Positions 45,801 to 54,114 are shown, counted from the stretch's first letter. The stretch is 64,000 nt of DNA from Burkholderiales bacterium (GCA_035560005.1 DATMAN010000075.1:1-64000), one strand, 5' to 3'. The notes: generated from the letters alone by a model not told the origin. Numbers and translations are program-made.

Positions 45801-46620
45801 GTGGGAAGCGCTCTCGCGCGTCACCGGGCGCGAGCATGCGCATCTGGCGAAAAGCAAGCAGGACGAGAAGCTGCGCTTCCGCGACCTGCAGGCGCAGCCG
45901 CGCAAGATCATCTCCAGTCCTACCTGGAGCGGCATCGAGTCGGAGCACGTGAGCTACAACTCCGGCTGGACCAACGTCAACGAGCTGATCCCGTGGCGCA
46001 CGCTCACCGGCCGCCAGCAGTTCTACCAGGACCATCCGTGGATGCTGGGTTTCGGCGAGGGATTGTGCGTCTACCGGCCGCCGGTCGACTTGAAGACGGT
46101 CCGACCGATGCTCGGCAAGACACCGAACGGCAACCGGGAGGTGGTGCTGAACTTCATCACGCCGCACCAGAAATGGGGCATCCACAGTACCTATACAGAC
46201 AACCTGCTCATGCTCACGCTCTCGCGCGGCGGCCCCATCGTCTGGATTTCGGAAGTCGATGCAAGAGAAGCCGGCATCGAGGACAACGACTGGATCGAGC
46301 TTTACAACGTCAACGGCGCGATCACCGCGCGCGCGGTCGTGAGCCAGCGCGTGGCGCAGGGGATGTGCCTCATGTACCACGCGCAGGAGAAGATCGTGAA
46401 CGTGCCCGGTTCCGAGATCACCGGGGCACGCGGCGGAATCCACAACTCGGTCACCCGCACCGTAATGAAGCCCACGCACATGATCGGCGGCTACGCGCAG
46501 CTTTCCTACGGCTTCAACTACTACGGGACCATCGGTACCAACCGCGACGAGTTCGTGATCGTGCGCAAGATGAACAAGGTCGAATGGCTCGACTCGCCCG
46601 CGCCGCTGGCGCGGGCCTGA
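42877..46620 (+). CDS. narG: Respiratory nitrate reductase alpha subunit NarG
   Basis: 1,247-aa Mo-bisMGD catalytic subunit on the cytoplasmic face of the membrane; it reduces nitrate to nitrite. The FS0 [4Fe-4S] ligands His50, Cys54, Cys58 and Cys93 fall at the same numbers as in E. coli NarG. The Mo-site region reads YNSTFIVAWGSNVPQTRTPD. The N-terminus lacks a functional twin-arginine signal, as expected for NarG. Length is normal. It starts 142 bp after narK2, with a TGGAG site near the ATG. GCSRGAS replaces the more usual GCPRGAS next to Cys93. Confidence 0.98.
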   Translation: MSHFLDRLTFFTQERQEFADGHGEVRREDRTWEDGYRSRWAHDKIVRSTHGTNCTGSCSWKIYVKGGIVTWETQQTDYPRTRADLPNHEPRGCSRGASYSWYLYSANRIKYPMIRGRLVRLWREARKSMGPVQAWASIVENPERAKSYKSVRGLGGFVRSTWEEATELIAAANVYTIKKHGPDRVIGFSPIPAMSMVSYAAGSRYLSLIGGVCMSFYDWYCDLPPSSPQTWGEQTDVPESADWYNSTFIVAWGSNVPQTRTPDAHFFTEVRYKGAKIVAVTPDYAEVSKLADLWLHPKQGTDAALAMAMGHVILKEFHLERPSAYFQDYCRRYTDLPLLVRLVKRGEHYVAERFLRASDFADRLGQANNPEWKTVGFDEHSGRVVVPHGSVGFRWNQKPGEDLGKWNLEEKEAGGAPIRLRLSLIDSRDAVVPVGFPYFGGITHERFNHNDQGTDVLVRNVPVKKLQLADGETLVASVFDLLVANYGIDRGLGGRAARSYEDNVPYTPKWQEAITGVKAADAITVARQFADNADKTHGKSMVIIGAAMNHWYHSDMNYRSIINMLMLCGCVGVSGGGWAHYVGQEKLRPQTGWTAIAFALDWHRPPRQQNSTSFFYAHTDQWRYEKLKVSEILSPLADPSQFAGSFIDFNVRAERMGWLPSAPQLQANPLQVCRDAAAVGSDPKDYAVKALREGRLALSCEDPDNPANFPRNLFVWRSNLLGSSGKGHEYFLKHLLGTAHGVQGKDLGEMGGEKPLEVEWRDPAPEGKLDLLVTLDFRMSTTCLYSDVVLPTATWYEKNDLNTSDMHPFIHPLSAAVDPVWESRSDWEIYKAIAKKFSEVCIGHLGVEKDLVLTPLMHDTPAELAQAVGVKDWKKGECDLIPGRTAPQMTVIERDYPNTYRKFTALGPLMSKIGNGGKGIVWNTEQEVKNLLELNYPVTEEGVTKGLPRIESDIDAAEVILMLAPETNGEVAVKAWEALSRVTGREHAHLAKSKQDEKLRFRDLQAQPRKIISSPTWSGIESEHVSYNSGWTNVNELIPWRTLTGRQQFYQDHPWMLGFGEGLCVYRPPVDLKTVRPMLGKTPNGNREVVLNFITPHQKWGIHSTYTDNLLMLTLSRGGPIVWISEVDAREAGIEDNDWIELYNVNGAITARAVVSQRVAQGMCLMYHAQEKIVNVPGSEITGARGGIHNSVTRTVMKPTHMIGGYAQLSYGFNYYGTIGTNRDEFVIVRKMNKVEWLDSPAPLARA

Positions 46621-46628
46621 AGACGAAG

Positions 46629-46794
46629 CGCTCACCGCGGAGGACGCCGAGGAAACCATGAATACTGGAATCCTGCAGAAGGAGGGTGCCGCCGGTTTGA
46701 GCCGCCAAGGCTTGATTCGATGCGCTCGCCGAATGTTGCCTGGGGTGGGATGTAGTCTTTCCTCCGCGTCCGCTGCGCCCTCCGCAGCGGGCGC
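46629..46794. repeat. Inverted-repeat intergenic element between narG and narH, copy B
   Basis: The arms GCTCACCGCGGAGGACGCCG (from ~46629) and the region 46758-46794 (TTTCCTCCGCGTCC...) are imperfect inverted repeats flanking ~100 bp. They resemble the accaCgGAGGAcgcaGAGGAAA-type repeats seen between genes in environmental bacterial genomes. No coding potential is seen in the 193-bp gap apart from the narH ribosome site. Confidence 0.5.
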
Positions 46795-46813
46795 TTGAAT
46801 CAGGAGCGAAGCG

Positions 46814-48337
46814 ATGAAAGTACGCGCGCAGATCGCGATGGTGCTGAACCTGGACAAGTGCATCGGCTGCCACACCTGTTCGGTCACCTGCAAGAACGTA
46901 TGGACCAACCGCGCAGGCATGGAATACGCCTGGTTCAACAACGTGGAGACCAAACCCGGAATCGGCTACCCGAAGGAATGGGAGAACCAGGACAGATGGA
47001 ACGGTGGCTGGGTCCGCAAGGGCTCGGGCAGGATCGAGCCGAAACAGGGCGGCAAGTGGACGCTGCTCATGAAGATCTTCGCCAACCCCAGCCTGCCGCA
47101 GATCGACGATTACTACGAGCCGTTCACCTTCGATTACGAGCACCTGCACACCGCGCCCGAGATGCGGGCGGCACCGGTGGCGCGCCCGCGCTCGCTGATC
47201 ACGGGGGAGCGCATGCAGAAGATCGAGTGGGGGCCGAACTGGGAAGAGATCCTCGGAGGCGAGTTCGTCAAGCGCTCGAAGGACGTCAACTTCGAGGACG
47301 TGGAGAAGGAGATCTACGGGCAGTTCGAGAACACCTTCATGATGTATCTGCCGCGCCTGTGCGAGCACTGCCTGAACCCCACCTGCGTGGCGTCCTGTCC
47401 TTCGGGCTCGATCTACAAGCGCGAGGAAGACGGCATCGTCCTCATCGACCAGGACAAGTGTCGCGGCTGGCGCATGTGCGTCTCGGGCTGTCCGTACAAG
47501 AAGATCTATTACAACTGGGCCACCGGCAAGGCGGAGAAGTGCATCTTCTGTTATCCGCGCATCGAGGCCGGACAGCCCACCGTGTGCTCGGAGACCTGCG
47601 TGGGGCGCATCCGCTATCTGGGCGTGCTGCTCTACGACGCCGACCGCATCGCGCACGCGGCCGGCGTGGAAGATCCAAAGTCGCTCTACCAGGCGCAACT
47701 GGACATCTTCCTCGACCCCAACGACGCATCGGTGCTGGAGCAGGCACGGCGCGACGGCGTGCCCGAAGCGTGGCTGGAGGCGGCCAGGCGGTCGCCGACC
47801 TACAAGATGGCGGTGCAATGGCAAGTCGCGCTTCCCCTGCATCCCGAGTACCGCACGCTGCCGATGGTGTGGTATGTGCCGCCGCTGTCTCCCATCCAGG
47901 CGGCGGCGAACGCGGGCCAGGTCGGGACTTTCGGCGAGCTGCCGGATGTACGCAGCCTGCGCATCCCGCTCAGATATCTGGCGAACCTGCTCAGCGCCGG
48001 GGACGAGGCACCGGTCGCCCGGGCGCTGGAGCGGATGCTCGCCATGCGCGCTTACATGCGCGACCGGCACGTCGAGAAGCGCGAAAACCACGCCGTCCTC
48101 GAGCAGGTCGGCCTGACGGTCGGGCAGGTCGAGGAGATGTACCGCTACATGGCCATCGCCAACTACGAGGACCGCTTCGTGATCCCGACCACGCACCGCG
48201 AGTATGCCGAAGACGCTTTCGAGCTGCGCGGCGGCTGCGGGTTCTCCTTCGGCAACGGCTGTTCTCCAGGCGCGAGCGAAACCAGCCTGTTCGGCGGCAA
48301 GCGCCGCAAGACCATACCCATCAAGGCCCAGGCTTGA
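46814..48337 (+). CDS. narH: Respiratory nitrate reductase beta subunit NarH
   Basis: 507-aa Fe-S subunit carrying electrons from NarI to NarG. Four cysteine clusters are present: C16-C19-C22-C26 (CIGCHTCSVTC), CEHCLNPTCVASCP, the Trp-containing CRGWRMCVSGCP that binds the [3Fe-4S] cluster, and CIFCYPRIEAGQPTVCSETC. Length is normal. The ATG at 46814 follows a CAGGAGCG site after a repeat-containing gap. Confidence 0.98.
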   Translation: MKVRAQIAMVLNLDKCIGCHTCSVTCKNVWTNRAGMEYAWFNNVETKPGIGYPKEWENQDRWNGGWVRKGSGRIEPKQGGKWTLLMKIFANPSLPQIDDYYEPFTFDYEHLHTAPEMRAAPVARPRSLITGERMQKIEWGPNWEEILGGEFVKRSKDVNFEDVEKEIYGQFENTFMMYLPRLCEHCLNPTCVASCPSGSIYKREEDGIVLIDQDKCRGWRMCVSGCPYKKIYYNWATGKAEKCIFCYPRIEAGQPTVCSETCVGRIRYLGVLLYDADRIAHAAGVEDPKSLYQAQLDIFLDPNDASVLEQARRDGVPEAWLEAARRSPTYKMAVQWQVALPLHPEYRTLPMVWYVPPLSPIQAAANAGQVGTFGELPDVRSLRIPLRYLANLLSAGDEAPVARALERMLAMRAYMRDRHVEKRENHAVLEQVGLTVGQVEEMYRYMAIANYEDRFVIPTTHREYAEDAFELRGGCGFSFGNGCSPGASETSLFGGKRRKTIPIKAQA

Positions 48338-48376
48338 ACGACGCAGGACCCGGGGAAGGACACAGGGATGATGAGT

Positions 48377-48566
48377 GAAACGAAGACACGAAGACACGAA
48401 GTGAACCGGGTTGGTGGGAAACCTCCGCTTGTTGGAGGTTCCGGCAACACGGTCGTATTCGGGGTTGGCTCGATGCGATGAAGAATCTATCTTCCTGCGC
48501 GTCTCTTCGTGTCTTCGTGCCTACGCGTTTCGCTCTCGAGGTTCTCCGTGTCTCGGTGGCGAAAGG
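48377..48566. repeat. Inverted-repeat intergenic element between narH and narJ, copy C
   Basis: A perfect 15-bp inverted repeat CACGAAGACACGAAG (48387-48401) / CTTCGTGTCTTCGTG (48505-48519) bounds ~100 bp that includes a small hairpin AACCTCC/GGAGGTT (48420-48440). The segment 48514-48555 matches copy A (18000-18041) at 36 of 42 bases, and 48548-48566 matches copy D (53465-53484). The element ends only 9 bp before the narJ start. Confidence 0.65.
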
Positions 48567-48574
48567 ACTGCCGA

Positions 48575-49234
48575 ATGATTAGCCTCAAGGCGCTGGGGGC
48601 GCTGTTGATGTATCCGCAACCCGAGCTGATCGAGGCGTTGCCGGAGATCGGCGCGGTGCTGGAGGCGGAGAAGGCGCTGTCGCGCCAGGACAAGGCGCAG
48701 CTCGCCGGCCTGATCGCCGAATTGCGCGGCGCCGAACTGCTCGATGCGCAGGAGCGCTATGTCGAACTGTTCGACCGCGGACGCGCGACCTCTTTGCATC
48801 TGTTCGAGCATGTGCATGGCGATTCGCGCAGCCGCGGACAGGCGATGGTGGATCTGAGGGCGATGTACGAGCGCGCCGGTCTGCGCCTGTCCGCGAACGA
48901 GCTGCCGGACTACCTGCCGGCGGTGCTCGAGTATCTGTCGCTGCGTCCTCTCGCCGAAGTGCGCGACATGCTGCGGGACTGCGCCCACATCCTGCGCGCG
49001 GTGGGTGATGCCCTGGCCGGCCGTGAGTCGCGCTACAGCGCGGTGTTCGGTGCGCTGCTCTCGGTGGCTGGGGAGGAAGGCTTGAGCCGCGTACCCGAGC
49101 CGTGCCGGAGTCCTGAAGAGGAGCGCCGAGCGCTCGACGAGGAGTGGATCGACAAGCCGGTGCTGTTCGGACTCGGCGCCGGCGATGCACGGCCCGCTGC
49201 GCAGGTGGTGAAGTTCGTCAAGAGAACGCCCTGA
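48575..49234 (+). CDS. narJ: Nitrate reductase molybdenum cofactor assembly chaperone NarJ
   Basis: 219-aa cytoplasmic chaperone of the TorD/NarJ fold that helps insert cofactors into NarG. The conserved YVELFDRGRATSLHLFEHVHGDSRSRGQAM block is split across about residues 56-85, and LSANELPDYLPAVLEYL follows. The ATG at 48575 is chosen at the conserved MISLKALGALL start; an in-frame ATG at 48509 would begin inside the repeat element. A weak GAAAGGA site precedes it. Confidence 0.96.
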   Translation: MISLKALGALLMYPQPELIEALPEIGAVLEAEKALSRQDKAQLAGLIAELRGAELLDAQERYVELFDRGRATSLHLFEHVHGDSRSRGQAMVDLRAMYERAGLRLSANELPDYLPAVLEYLSLRPLAEVRDMLRDCAHILRAVGDALAGRESRYSAVFGALLSVAGEEGLSRVPEPCRSPEEERRALDEEWIDKPVLFGLGAGDARPAAQVVKFVKRTP

Positions 49235-49247
49235 CGGGAGTATCCGC

Positions 49248-49940
49248 ATGCAATACGCCGATTACCTGAACCAGTTTCTGTTCGGCATCTATCCCTACGT
49301 CGCGCTGGTCGTCTTCTTCGTGGGCAGCCTGATCCGTTTCGACCGCGAGCAATACACCTGGAAGAGCGACTCTTCGCAGCTGCTCAGGGCCGGCCAGCTG
49401 CGCTGGGGTTCCAACCTGTTTCACGTCGGCATCCTGGGGATCTTCTTCGGACACCTGGTCGGACTGCTGACGCCGGTCTCGGTCTGGCACGCGATCGGGG
49501 TGTCCGCCACGGCGAAGCAGTGGCTGGCCATCGTCGCCGGCGGGATCTTCGGCGCGCTGTGCCTGGCGGGACTGCTTCTGCTGCTGCATCGCCGGCTGTT
49601 CGATGCGCGCATCCGGTCGACCAGCAAGGCCATGGATATCGTGGTGCTTGCGCTGTTTCTCGCCCAGCTGCTGCTCGGCCTGTTCAGCATCACCATCTCG
49701 CTGCAACACCTGGACGGCTCCGAGATGATCAAGTTCATGGAGTGGGCCCAGCGCATCGTGACGTTCAGGGGCGGTGCGGCCGATCTGGTGGCGGGCGCGT
49801 CCTGGATCTTCAAGGCGCACCTGGTGCTCGGATTGACGATCTTTCTGATCTTCCCGTTCACCCGCCTGGTCCACATCTGGAGCGGTTTCGCCACGGTCTT
49901 CTATTTGTTCCGGCCCTACCAGATCGTGAGGCAGCGGTGA
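49248..49940 (+). CDS. narI: Respiratory nitrate reductase gamma subunit NarI (cytochrome b)
   Basis: 230-aa diheme cytochrome b that oxidises quinol and anchors NarGH to the membrane. Five helices are predicted, with heme-ligand histidines in SNLFHVGI, FFGHLVG, IFKAHLVLG and RLVHIWSG, as in E. coli. It starts 13 bp after narJ. Its last codons overlap the GTG start of the next gene by 4 bp. Confidence 0.97.
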   Translation: MQYADYLNQFLFGIYPYVALVVFFVGSLIRFDREQYTWKSDSSQLLRAGQLRWGSNLFHVGILGIFFGHLVGLLTPVSVWHAIGVSATAKQWLAIVAGGIFGALCLAGLLLLLHRRLFDARIRSTSKAMDIVVLALFLAQLLLGLFSITISLQHLDGSEMIKFMEWAQRIVTFRGGAADLVAGASWIFKAHLVLGLTIFLIFPFTRLVHIWSGFATVFYLFRPYQIVRQR

Positions 49941-50632
49941 TCAGCGTCAACGGCACCGAGGTCGCAGACCGGCTTGGCGCGGTGCGCGAGCTGCTCCGGC
50001 AACGCGCGGTCGCCGTGGGGCTTCTCGCTCTCGATGCACCGGAGGCGGCGGTCGAGGAGGCCATCGAGCGCCTGCTCGATCAGGAGGTGCGAACACCCGA
50101 GCCGACGGAAGAGGAATGCCGCCGCTACTACGAGGCGCACCGCACGGAATTCATCGCGGGCGAACTGGTGTTCGCGCGTCACATCCTGTTCGCGGTCACG
50201 GCCGGGGTGCCGGTGGCTGCGCTGCGCCGGAAAGCGGAGGAAACGCTGCTCGAACTGCGTGCGCACCCGGAACTGTTCGAGACCCGCGCGAAAGAACTTT
50301 CCAACTGCCCCAGCGGGCAACTGGGCGGTGCGCTCGGCCAGATCTCCAGGGGCGAATCGGTGCCGGAATTCGAGCAGGCGGTGTTTGCACAGGCCACCAC
50401 CGGCATTCTTCCGCGCCTCGTGAACACCCGCTACGGCTTTCACATCGTCGCGGTCGACGGGCACGTTCCCGGGCGGCTCGTGCCGTTCGAGGCGGTGTGC
50501 GGGCGGATCGCGCAGCGCCTGCAGCAAAGCGTACGCGCCAAGGCGCTCGAACAGTACGTCGCGGTGCTGGCCGGGCAGGCGGAAGTGGTCGGCGTCGATT
50601 TGCGGGCTGTGGCTACGCCGTTGGTGCAGTGA
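49937..50632 (+). CDS. PpiC/parvulin-type peptidyl-prolyl isomerase coupled to narI
   Basis: 231-aa protein with a parvulin domain at about residues 70-185 (ARHILFAVTAG, then FETRAKELSNCPSGQLGGALGQ, then RYGFHIVAVD). The N-terminal part is helical, as in the NifM/SurA-like group. No signal peptide is present, so it acts in the cytoplasm, where NarG and NarH mature. The GTG start overlaps the narI stop (GTGA at 49937-49940), so it is a genuine sixth gene of the nar operon. Isomerases of this type follow narI in several Betaproteobacteria; a folding role for NarGHI is inferred from context. Confidence 0.9.
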   Translation: MISVNGTEVADRLGAVRELLRQRAVAVGLLALDAPEAAVEEAIERLLDQEVRTPEPTEEECRRYYEAHRTEFIAGELVFARHILFAVTAGVPVAALRRKAEETLLELRAHPELFETRAKELSNCPSGQLGGALGQISRGESVPEFEQAVFAQATTGILPRLVNTRYGFHIVAVDGHVPGRLVPFEAVCGRIAQRLQQSVRAKALEQYVAVLAGQAEVVGVDLRAVATPLVQ

Positions 50633-50731
50633 GGCGGGAGAAACAGCGGACTGCGATGAGGCGGACCGGGGAAGAGCATCCGCAATATCCCGGTCCGCAC
50701 TCTGATGGCCCGCAGTTCACGGCTTGCACCC

Positions 50732-51208
50732 ATGAGTGACTTCCTGCTGGCCCGCGCCCTGCACGTGCTCGGCGTGGTGATGTGGATCGGCGGCGTTGCA
50801 TTCGTGACGCTCGTCCTGCTGCCCGCCTTGCGCGCAAGAGTGGATCCGCAGCAACGCGTCGCCTTCTTCGAGCGCATCGAGTCGGGCTTCGCCCGGCAGG
50901 CGAGGTGGACCACTCTGGTCACCGGTATCTCCGGGTTCTATCTCGTTTACCGGCTGGATGCCTGGGAACGGTTCGCGCAAGTGTCCTTCTGGTGGATGCA
51001 CGCGATGGTCGCCGTGTGGGCGATATTCACAGTCATGCTGTTCGTGATCGAACCGTTGTGGCTGCACGAGTGGTTCCTGACGCGTGCCCGGCGCGACCTG
51101 GAGCCGACGTTCAGAATGGTCGAGCGCCTGCATTGGTTGCTGCTCGTGCTGAGCCTCGTGACCGTGGCCGGCGCGGCAGCGGGCAGCCATGGATGGTTGT
51201 GGATGTGA
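50732..51208 (+). CDS. Conserved membrane protein, CopD-like
   Basis: 158-aa protein with four predicted helices. ALHVLGVVMWIGGVAFVTLVLLP at the N-terminus places a His-Trp motif in the first helix, a pattern shared with CopD-like and DUF2269-type proteins that may bind heme or copper. A second His cluster is in SFWWMHAMV and ERLHWLLL. The ATG at 50732 is preferred to the one at 50705, which would add a hydrophilic stub. Its stop codon touches the MITE-like element at 51208. Confidence 0.75.
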   Translation: MSDFLLARALHVLGVVMWIGGVAFVTLVLLPALRARVDPQQRVAFFERIESGFARQARWTTLVTGISGFYLVYRLDAWERFAQVSFWWMHAMVAVWAIFTVMLFVIEPLWLHEWFLTRARRDLEPTFRMVERLHWLLLVLSLVTVAGAAAGSHGWLWM

Positions 51209-51394
51209 TGAACCTATCTCAAAATCCCCGACGGCCGCTTATCGTCGCAACCCTTCGGGGCGGGATCGCCTGGGGCGCATCGCTTCGTTGCAGCTCGGGT
51301 CCTTGGCTCTGGCCAATGGTCTCGCTGCCCGCGCCTCGCGCTGCATCCCCAGGCAACCCCGCCGCGGCCGCCGGGGATTTTGAGATAGGTTCAT
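51208..51394. mobile_element. 187-bp MITE-like element with 31-bp terminal inverted repeats
   Basis: The ends 51208-51238 and 51364-51394 are inverted repeats of 31 bp with one mismatch; the outer 23 bp are perfect and begin ATGAACCTATCTCAAAATCC. The 125-bp interior also has a shorter inverted pair (CCTGGGG near 51270 / CCCCAGG near 51348). No transposase is encoded. No clear target-site duplication is visible. The left end shares its first A with the upstream stop codon, and the right end supplies the ATG of the next gene. Confidence 0.75.
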
Positions 51395-51776
51395 GACCCT
51401 TTACTGGTCGCTCAAGTATGTGCACGTTGGCGCGGTCGTCGCGAGCGCCAGCCTGTTCCTGCTGCGCGGGGCCTGGATGCTGGCTTCCCCGTCCCTGCTG
51501 CAGCGCCGGTGGGTGCGGGTCGTGCCGCACGTCGTCGACAGCGTGCTGCTCGCCGCAGCGCTCGGGCTGATCTGGCTCACCGGCCAGTATCCGTTCGCAC
51601 AGCCCTGGCTCACCGCGAAGGTCCTGGCGCTCGTCGCCTACATCGTGCTGGGCAGCATCGCGCTCAGGCGCGGGCGCACGCCGTGGGTGCGTGCTGCGGC
51701 CTTTGTCGCGGCCGTCTCGATGTTCGCCTACATCGTCGGGGTGGCACTCACCCGCTCACCCTCGCTCGGTTTCTAG
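51393..51776 (+). CDS. SirB2-family integral membrane protein
   Basis: 127-aa protein with four helices. The opening LYWSLKYVHVGAVVASASLF and the LLRGAWML, VPHVVDSVLL and PWLTAKVLALVAYIVLGSIAL segments are typical of the SirB family, with conserved His residues in helices 1 and 3. The name comes from a Salmonella regulator; the actual role is unknown. Its start codon is contributed by the right terminal repeat of the MITE-like element, and any ribosome site must lie within the repeat (GAGATAGG). It is often found near respiratory genes. Confidence 0.82.
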   Translation: MTLYWSLKYVHVGAVVASASLFLLRGAWMLASPSLLQRRWVRVVPHVVDSVLLAAALGLIWLTGQYPFAQPWLTAKVLALVAYIVLGSIALRRGRTPWVRAAAFVAAVSMFAYIVGVALTRSPSLGF

Positions 51777-51862
51777 CCGCGCGGCCGCGCCGGGGGCCGC
51801 CGCATCCGCCTCACGCCGCGCGCAATCTCCAGCGCTTTCCAGCCTGCGCGCGCATCCGGTTT

Positions 51863-51903
51863 TGATCTAGGTCAACGGCTTTCCGCCCTCGGCCGGTAGC
51901 ATT
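51863..51903 (+). promoter_or_regulatory. FNR/ANR-dependent class II promoter of the cco operon
   Basis: TTGAT-CTAG-GTCAA (51863-51876) matches nine of ten FNR consensus bases. A -10-like TAGCAT (51898-51903) is centred 31 bp downstream, the class II arrangement. Transcription would start near 51910, 57 bp before ccoN. Anaerobic or low-oxygen control of ccoNOQP by an FNR-family regulator is well established in related bacteria. Confidence 0.75.
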
Positions 51904-51966
51904 CCGACCGACTCACCGGCGGGCGCGAGGGCGCCGCGCGGTCGACTTCGGGAATCGGGAGCGCTC

Positions 51967-53391
51967 ATGGCGGAACAGGCCACCTACAACTACAAGGTAG
52001 TCCGGCAATTCGCGATCATGACCGTCGTCTGGGGCGTGGTCGGGATGGCGGTCGGGGTGCTGATCGCCGCCCAGCTCATGTTTCCGGACCTGACCTACGG
52101 GATTCCGTGGCTCTCCTATGGCCGGCTGCGGCCGCTGCACACCAACGCCGTCATCTTCGCCTTTGGCGGCTGCGCCCTTTTCGCCACTTCTTACTATGTG
52201 GTCCAGCGCACCTGTCACGTGCGGCTGTTCTCCGACCAACTGGCGGCCTTCACCTTCTGGGGCTGGCAGGCGGTCATCGTGCTGGCGGCGCTCACCCTGC
52301 CCGCCGGTATCACGACCTCCCACGAGTACGCGGAGCTGGAGTGGCCGATCGACATCCTGATCACGCTCGTGTGGGTAGCCTATGCGGTGGTGTTCTTCGG
52401 CACGCTGGCCCGGCGCAAGGTCGCGCACATTTACGTGGCGAACTGGTTCTTCGGCGCCTTCATCCTGACGGTGGCGCTGCTGCACCTGGTCAACAGCGCC
52501 CAGGTTCCGGTGTCGCTGTGGAAATCCTATTACGTGTACGCCGGTGTCCAGGACGCCATGGTGCAGTGGTGGTACGGGCACAACGCGGTGGGTTTCTTCC
52601 TGACCGCGGGCTTCCTCGGGATGATGTACTACTTCGTCCCCAAGCAGGCGCAGCGCCCGATCTACAGCTACCGCCTGTCGGTGGTGCACTTCTGGGCGCT
52701 GATCTTCACTTACATGTGGGCCGGGCCGCATCACCTGCACTACACCGCGCTGCCCGACTGGACCCAGTCGCTCGGGATGATCTTCTCGCTGATCCTGCTG
52801 GCGCCCTCCTGGGGTGGCATGATCAACGGGATCATGACGCTCTCGGGCGCGTGGCACAAACTGCGCACCGATCCGATCCTGAAGTTCCTGATCGTGTCGC
52901 TGTCCTTCTACGGCATGTCGACCTTCGAGGGACCGATGATGTCGATCAAGACGGTCAACTCGCTGTCGCATTACACGGACTGGACGGTCGGCCACGTGCA
53001 CTCGGGCGCGCTGGGCTGGGTGGCCTTCATTTCGGTCGGCAGCCTCTACTACCTGATCCCGCGGCTGTTCGGGCGCACGCAGATGTACAGCGTGCCGCTG
53101 ATCACCACGCACTTCTGGATCGCCACGATCGGCGTGGTGCTCTACATCGCCGCCATGTGGATCGCGGGCGTGATGCAGGGCCTGATGTGGCGCGCGGTCA
53201 ACCCGGACGGCACCTTGACCTATACCTTCGTGGAGAGCGTCAAGGCCAGCTACCCGTTCTACGCGATCCGCCTGCTCGGAGGACTGCTGTTTCTCTCGGG
53301 AATGCTGATCATGGCCTACAACGTGTGGAAGACGGTGGTGGGCGCGAAGCCGGTCGAGGCGATGATCCCGGCACCCGCCGCGGCGCATTGA
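51967..53391 (+). CDS. ccoN: cbb3-type cytochrome c oxidase subunit I
   Basis: 474-aa catalytic subunit with 12 helices; it reduces O2 to water with high affinity. Heme b ligand His58 is in RLRPLHTN. CuB-site histidines are in [10 protein letters not shown] and AGPHHLHYT. The heme ligand pair is in WTVGHVHSG, and the helix-VII Tyr that replaces the usual cross-linked Tyr is in [12 protein letters not shown]. Length is normal. It is the first gene of ccoNOQP-cyb561-ccoGH. Confidence 0.98.
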   Translation: MAEQATYNYKVVRQFAIMTVVWGVVGMAVGVLIAAQLMFPDLTYGIPWLSYGRLRPLHTNAVIFAFGGCALFATSYYVVQRTCHVRLFSDQLAAFTFWGWQAVIVLAALTLPAGITTSHEYAELEWPIDILITLVWVAYAVVFFGTLARRKVAHIYVANWFFGAFILTVALLHLVNSAQVPVSLWKSYYVYAGVQDAMVQWWYGHNAVGFFLTAGFLGMMYYFVPKQAQRPIYSYRLSVVHFWALIFTYMWAGPHHLHYTALPDWTQSLGMIFSLILLAPSWGGMINGIMTLSGAWHKLRTDPILKFLIVSLSFYGMSTFEGPMMSIKTVNSLSHYTDWTVGHVHSGALGWVAFISVGSLYYLIPRLFGRTQMYSVPLITTHFWIATIGVVLYIAAMWIAGVMQGLMWRAVNPDGTLTYTFVESVKASYPFYAIRLLGGLLFLSGMLIMAYNVWKTVVGAKPVEAMIPAPAAAH

Positions 53392-53494
53392 CAACGCAAG
53401 AAGGAGAATCTCGCCAGCAAGGCCCAAACACACCAGGAGCGCCCAGCGCGCCCGGAACGAAACTGTGTCTTGGTGGTGAACAGGACGAATAGCG
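53392..53494. repeat. Repeat remnant between ccoN and ccoO, copy D
   Basis: This 103-bp gap carries GTGTCTTGGTGGTGAACAGG (53465-53484), which matches 48548-48566 near narJ with two mismatches and one gap. A possible opposite arm lies near 53432 (AACACACCAGG). The ccoO start follows the element directly. ccoN and ccoO are usually nearly contiguous, so the gap is itself unusual. Confidence 0.45.
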
Positions 53495-54112
53495 ATGGCT
53501 GAGCAGACACTTCACTCGAAGATCGAGCAAAGCAACACGCTGCTGATCGTGTTGGTGGTGCTGGTGGTGGCGGTCGGCGGACTGGTCGAGATCGTGCCGC
53601 TGTTCTTTCAGCGCTCGACTACGGAGCCGGTGGCCGGGTTGCAACCCTATAGCGCGCTGCAGCTCGAAGGGCGCGACATCTATATCCGCGAGGGTTGCAA
53701 CAACTGCCACTCGCAGATGATCCGGCCGATGCGTGCCGAGACCGAGCGCTACGGCCACTATTCGGTGGCCGGCGAGTTCGTCTACGACCATCCGTTCCTG
53801 TGGGGCAGCAAGCGCACGGGGCCGGACCTGGCGCGGGTCGGGGGGCGCTACAGCGACGAATGGCATCGCCTGCACATGGTCAACCCGCGCAGCGTGGTGC
53901 CGGAATCGAACATGCCGGGTTATCCCTGGCTGGCTTCCGCCCGGCTCGACGGCGGCCGGACCGCAGCCAAGATGAGAGCGCTGCGCGCGATCGGCGTGCC
54001 CTACACCGACGAGCAGATCGCCGGCGCGGAAGGCCAAACCAAAGGCAAGACCGAGCTCGACGCGCTGGTGGCCTATCTGCAGGTGCTCGGAACGACGATC
54101 AAGACGAGGTAG
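53495..54112 (+). CDS. ccoO: cbb3-type oxidase monoheme cytochrome c subunit CcoO
   Basis: 205-aa membrane-anchored cytochrome c. One helix (about 14-38) precedes the heme motif C68-NN-C71-H72, with the distal Met in ESNMPGYPW. It passes electrons from CcoP to CcoN. Length and motif positions are normal. It ends 2 bp before ccoQ. Confidence 0.97.
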   Translation: MAEQTLHSKIEQSNTLLIVLVVLVVAVGGLVEIVPLFFQRSTTEPVAGLQPYSALQLEGRDIYIREGCNNCHSQMIRPMRAETERYGHYSVAGEFVYDHPFLWGSKRTGPDLARVGGRYSDEWHRLHMVNPRSVVPESNMPGYPWLASARLDGGRTAAKMRALRAIGVPYTDEQIAGAEGQTKGKTELDALVAYLQVLGTTIKTR

Positions 54113-54114
54113 TC

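Noticed and set aside
42862-46953. 1,363-codon open frame on the minus strand opposite narG
   Set aside because: It is antisense to narG, whose FS0 ligands and length are exact. The long frame follows from high GC at third codon positions.
51219-51530. Minus-strand 103-codon frame through the MITE-like element
   Set aside because: It spans the inverted repeats and the SirB2 gene in antisense and has no domain or ribosome site.
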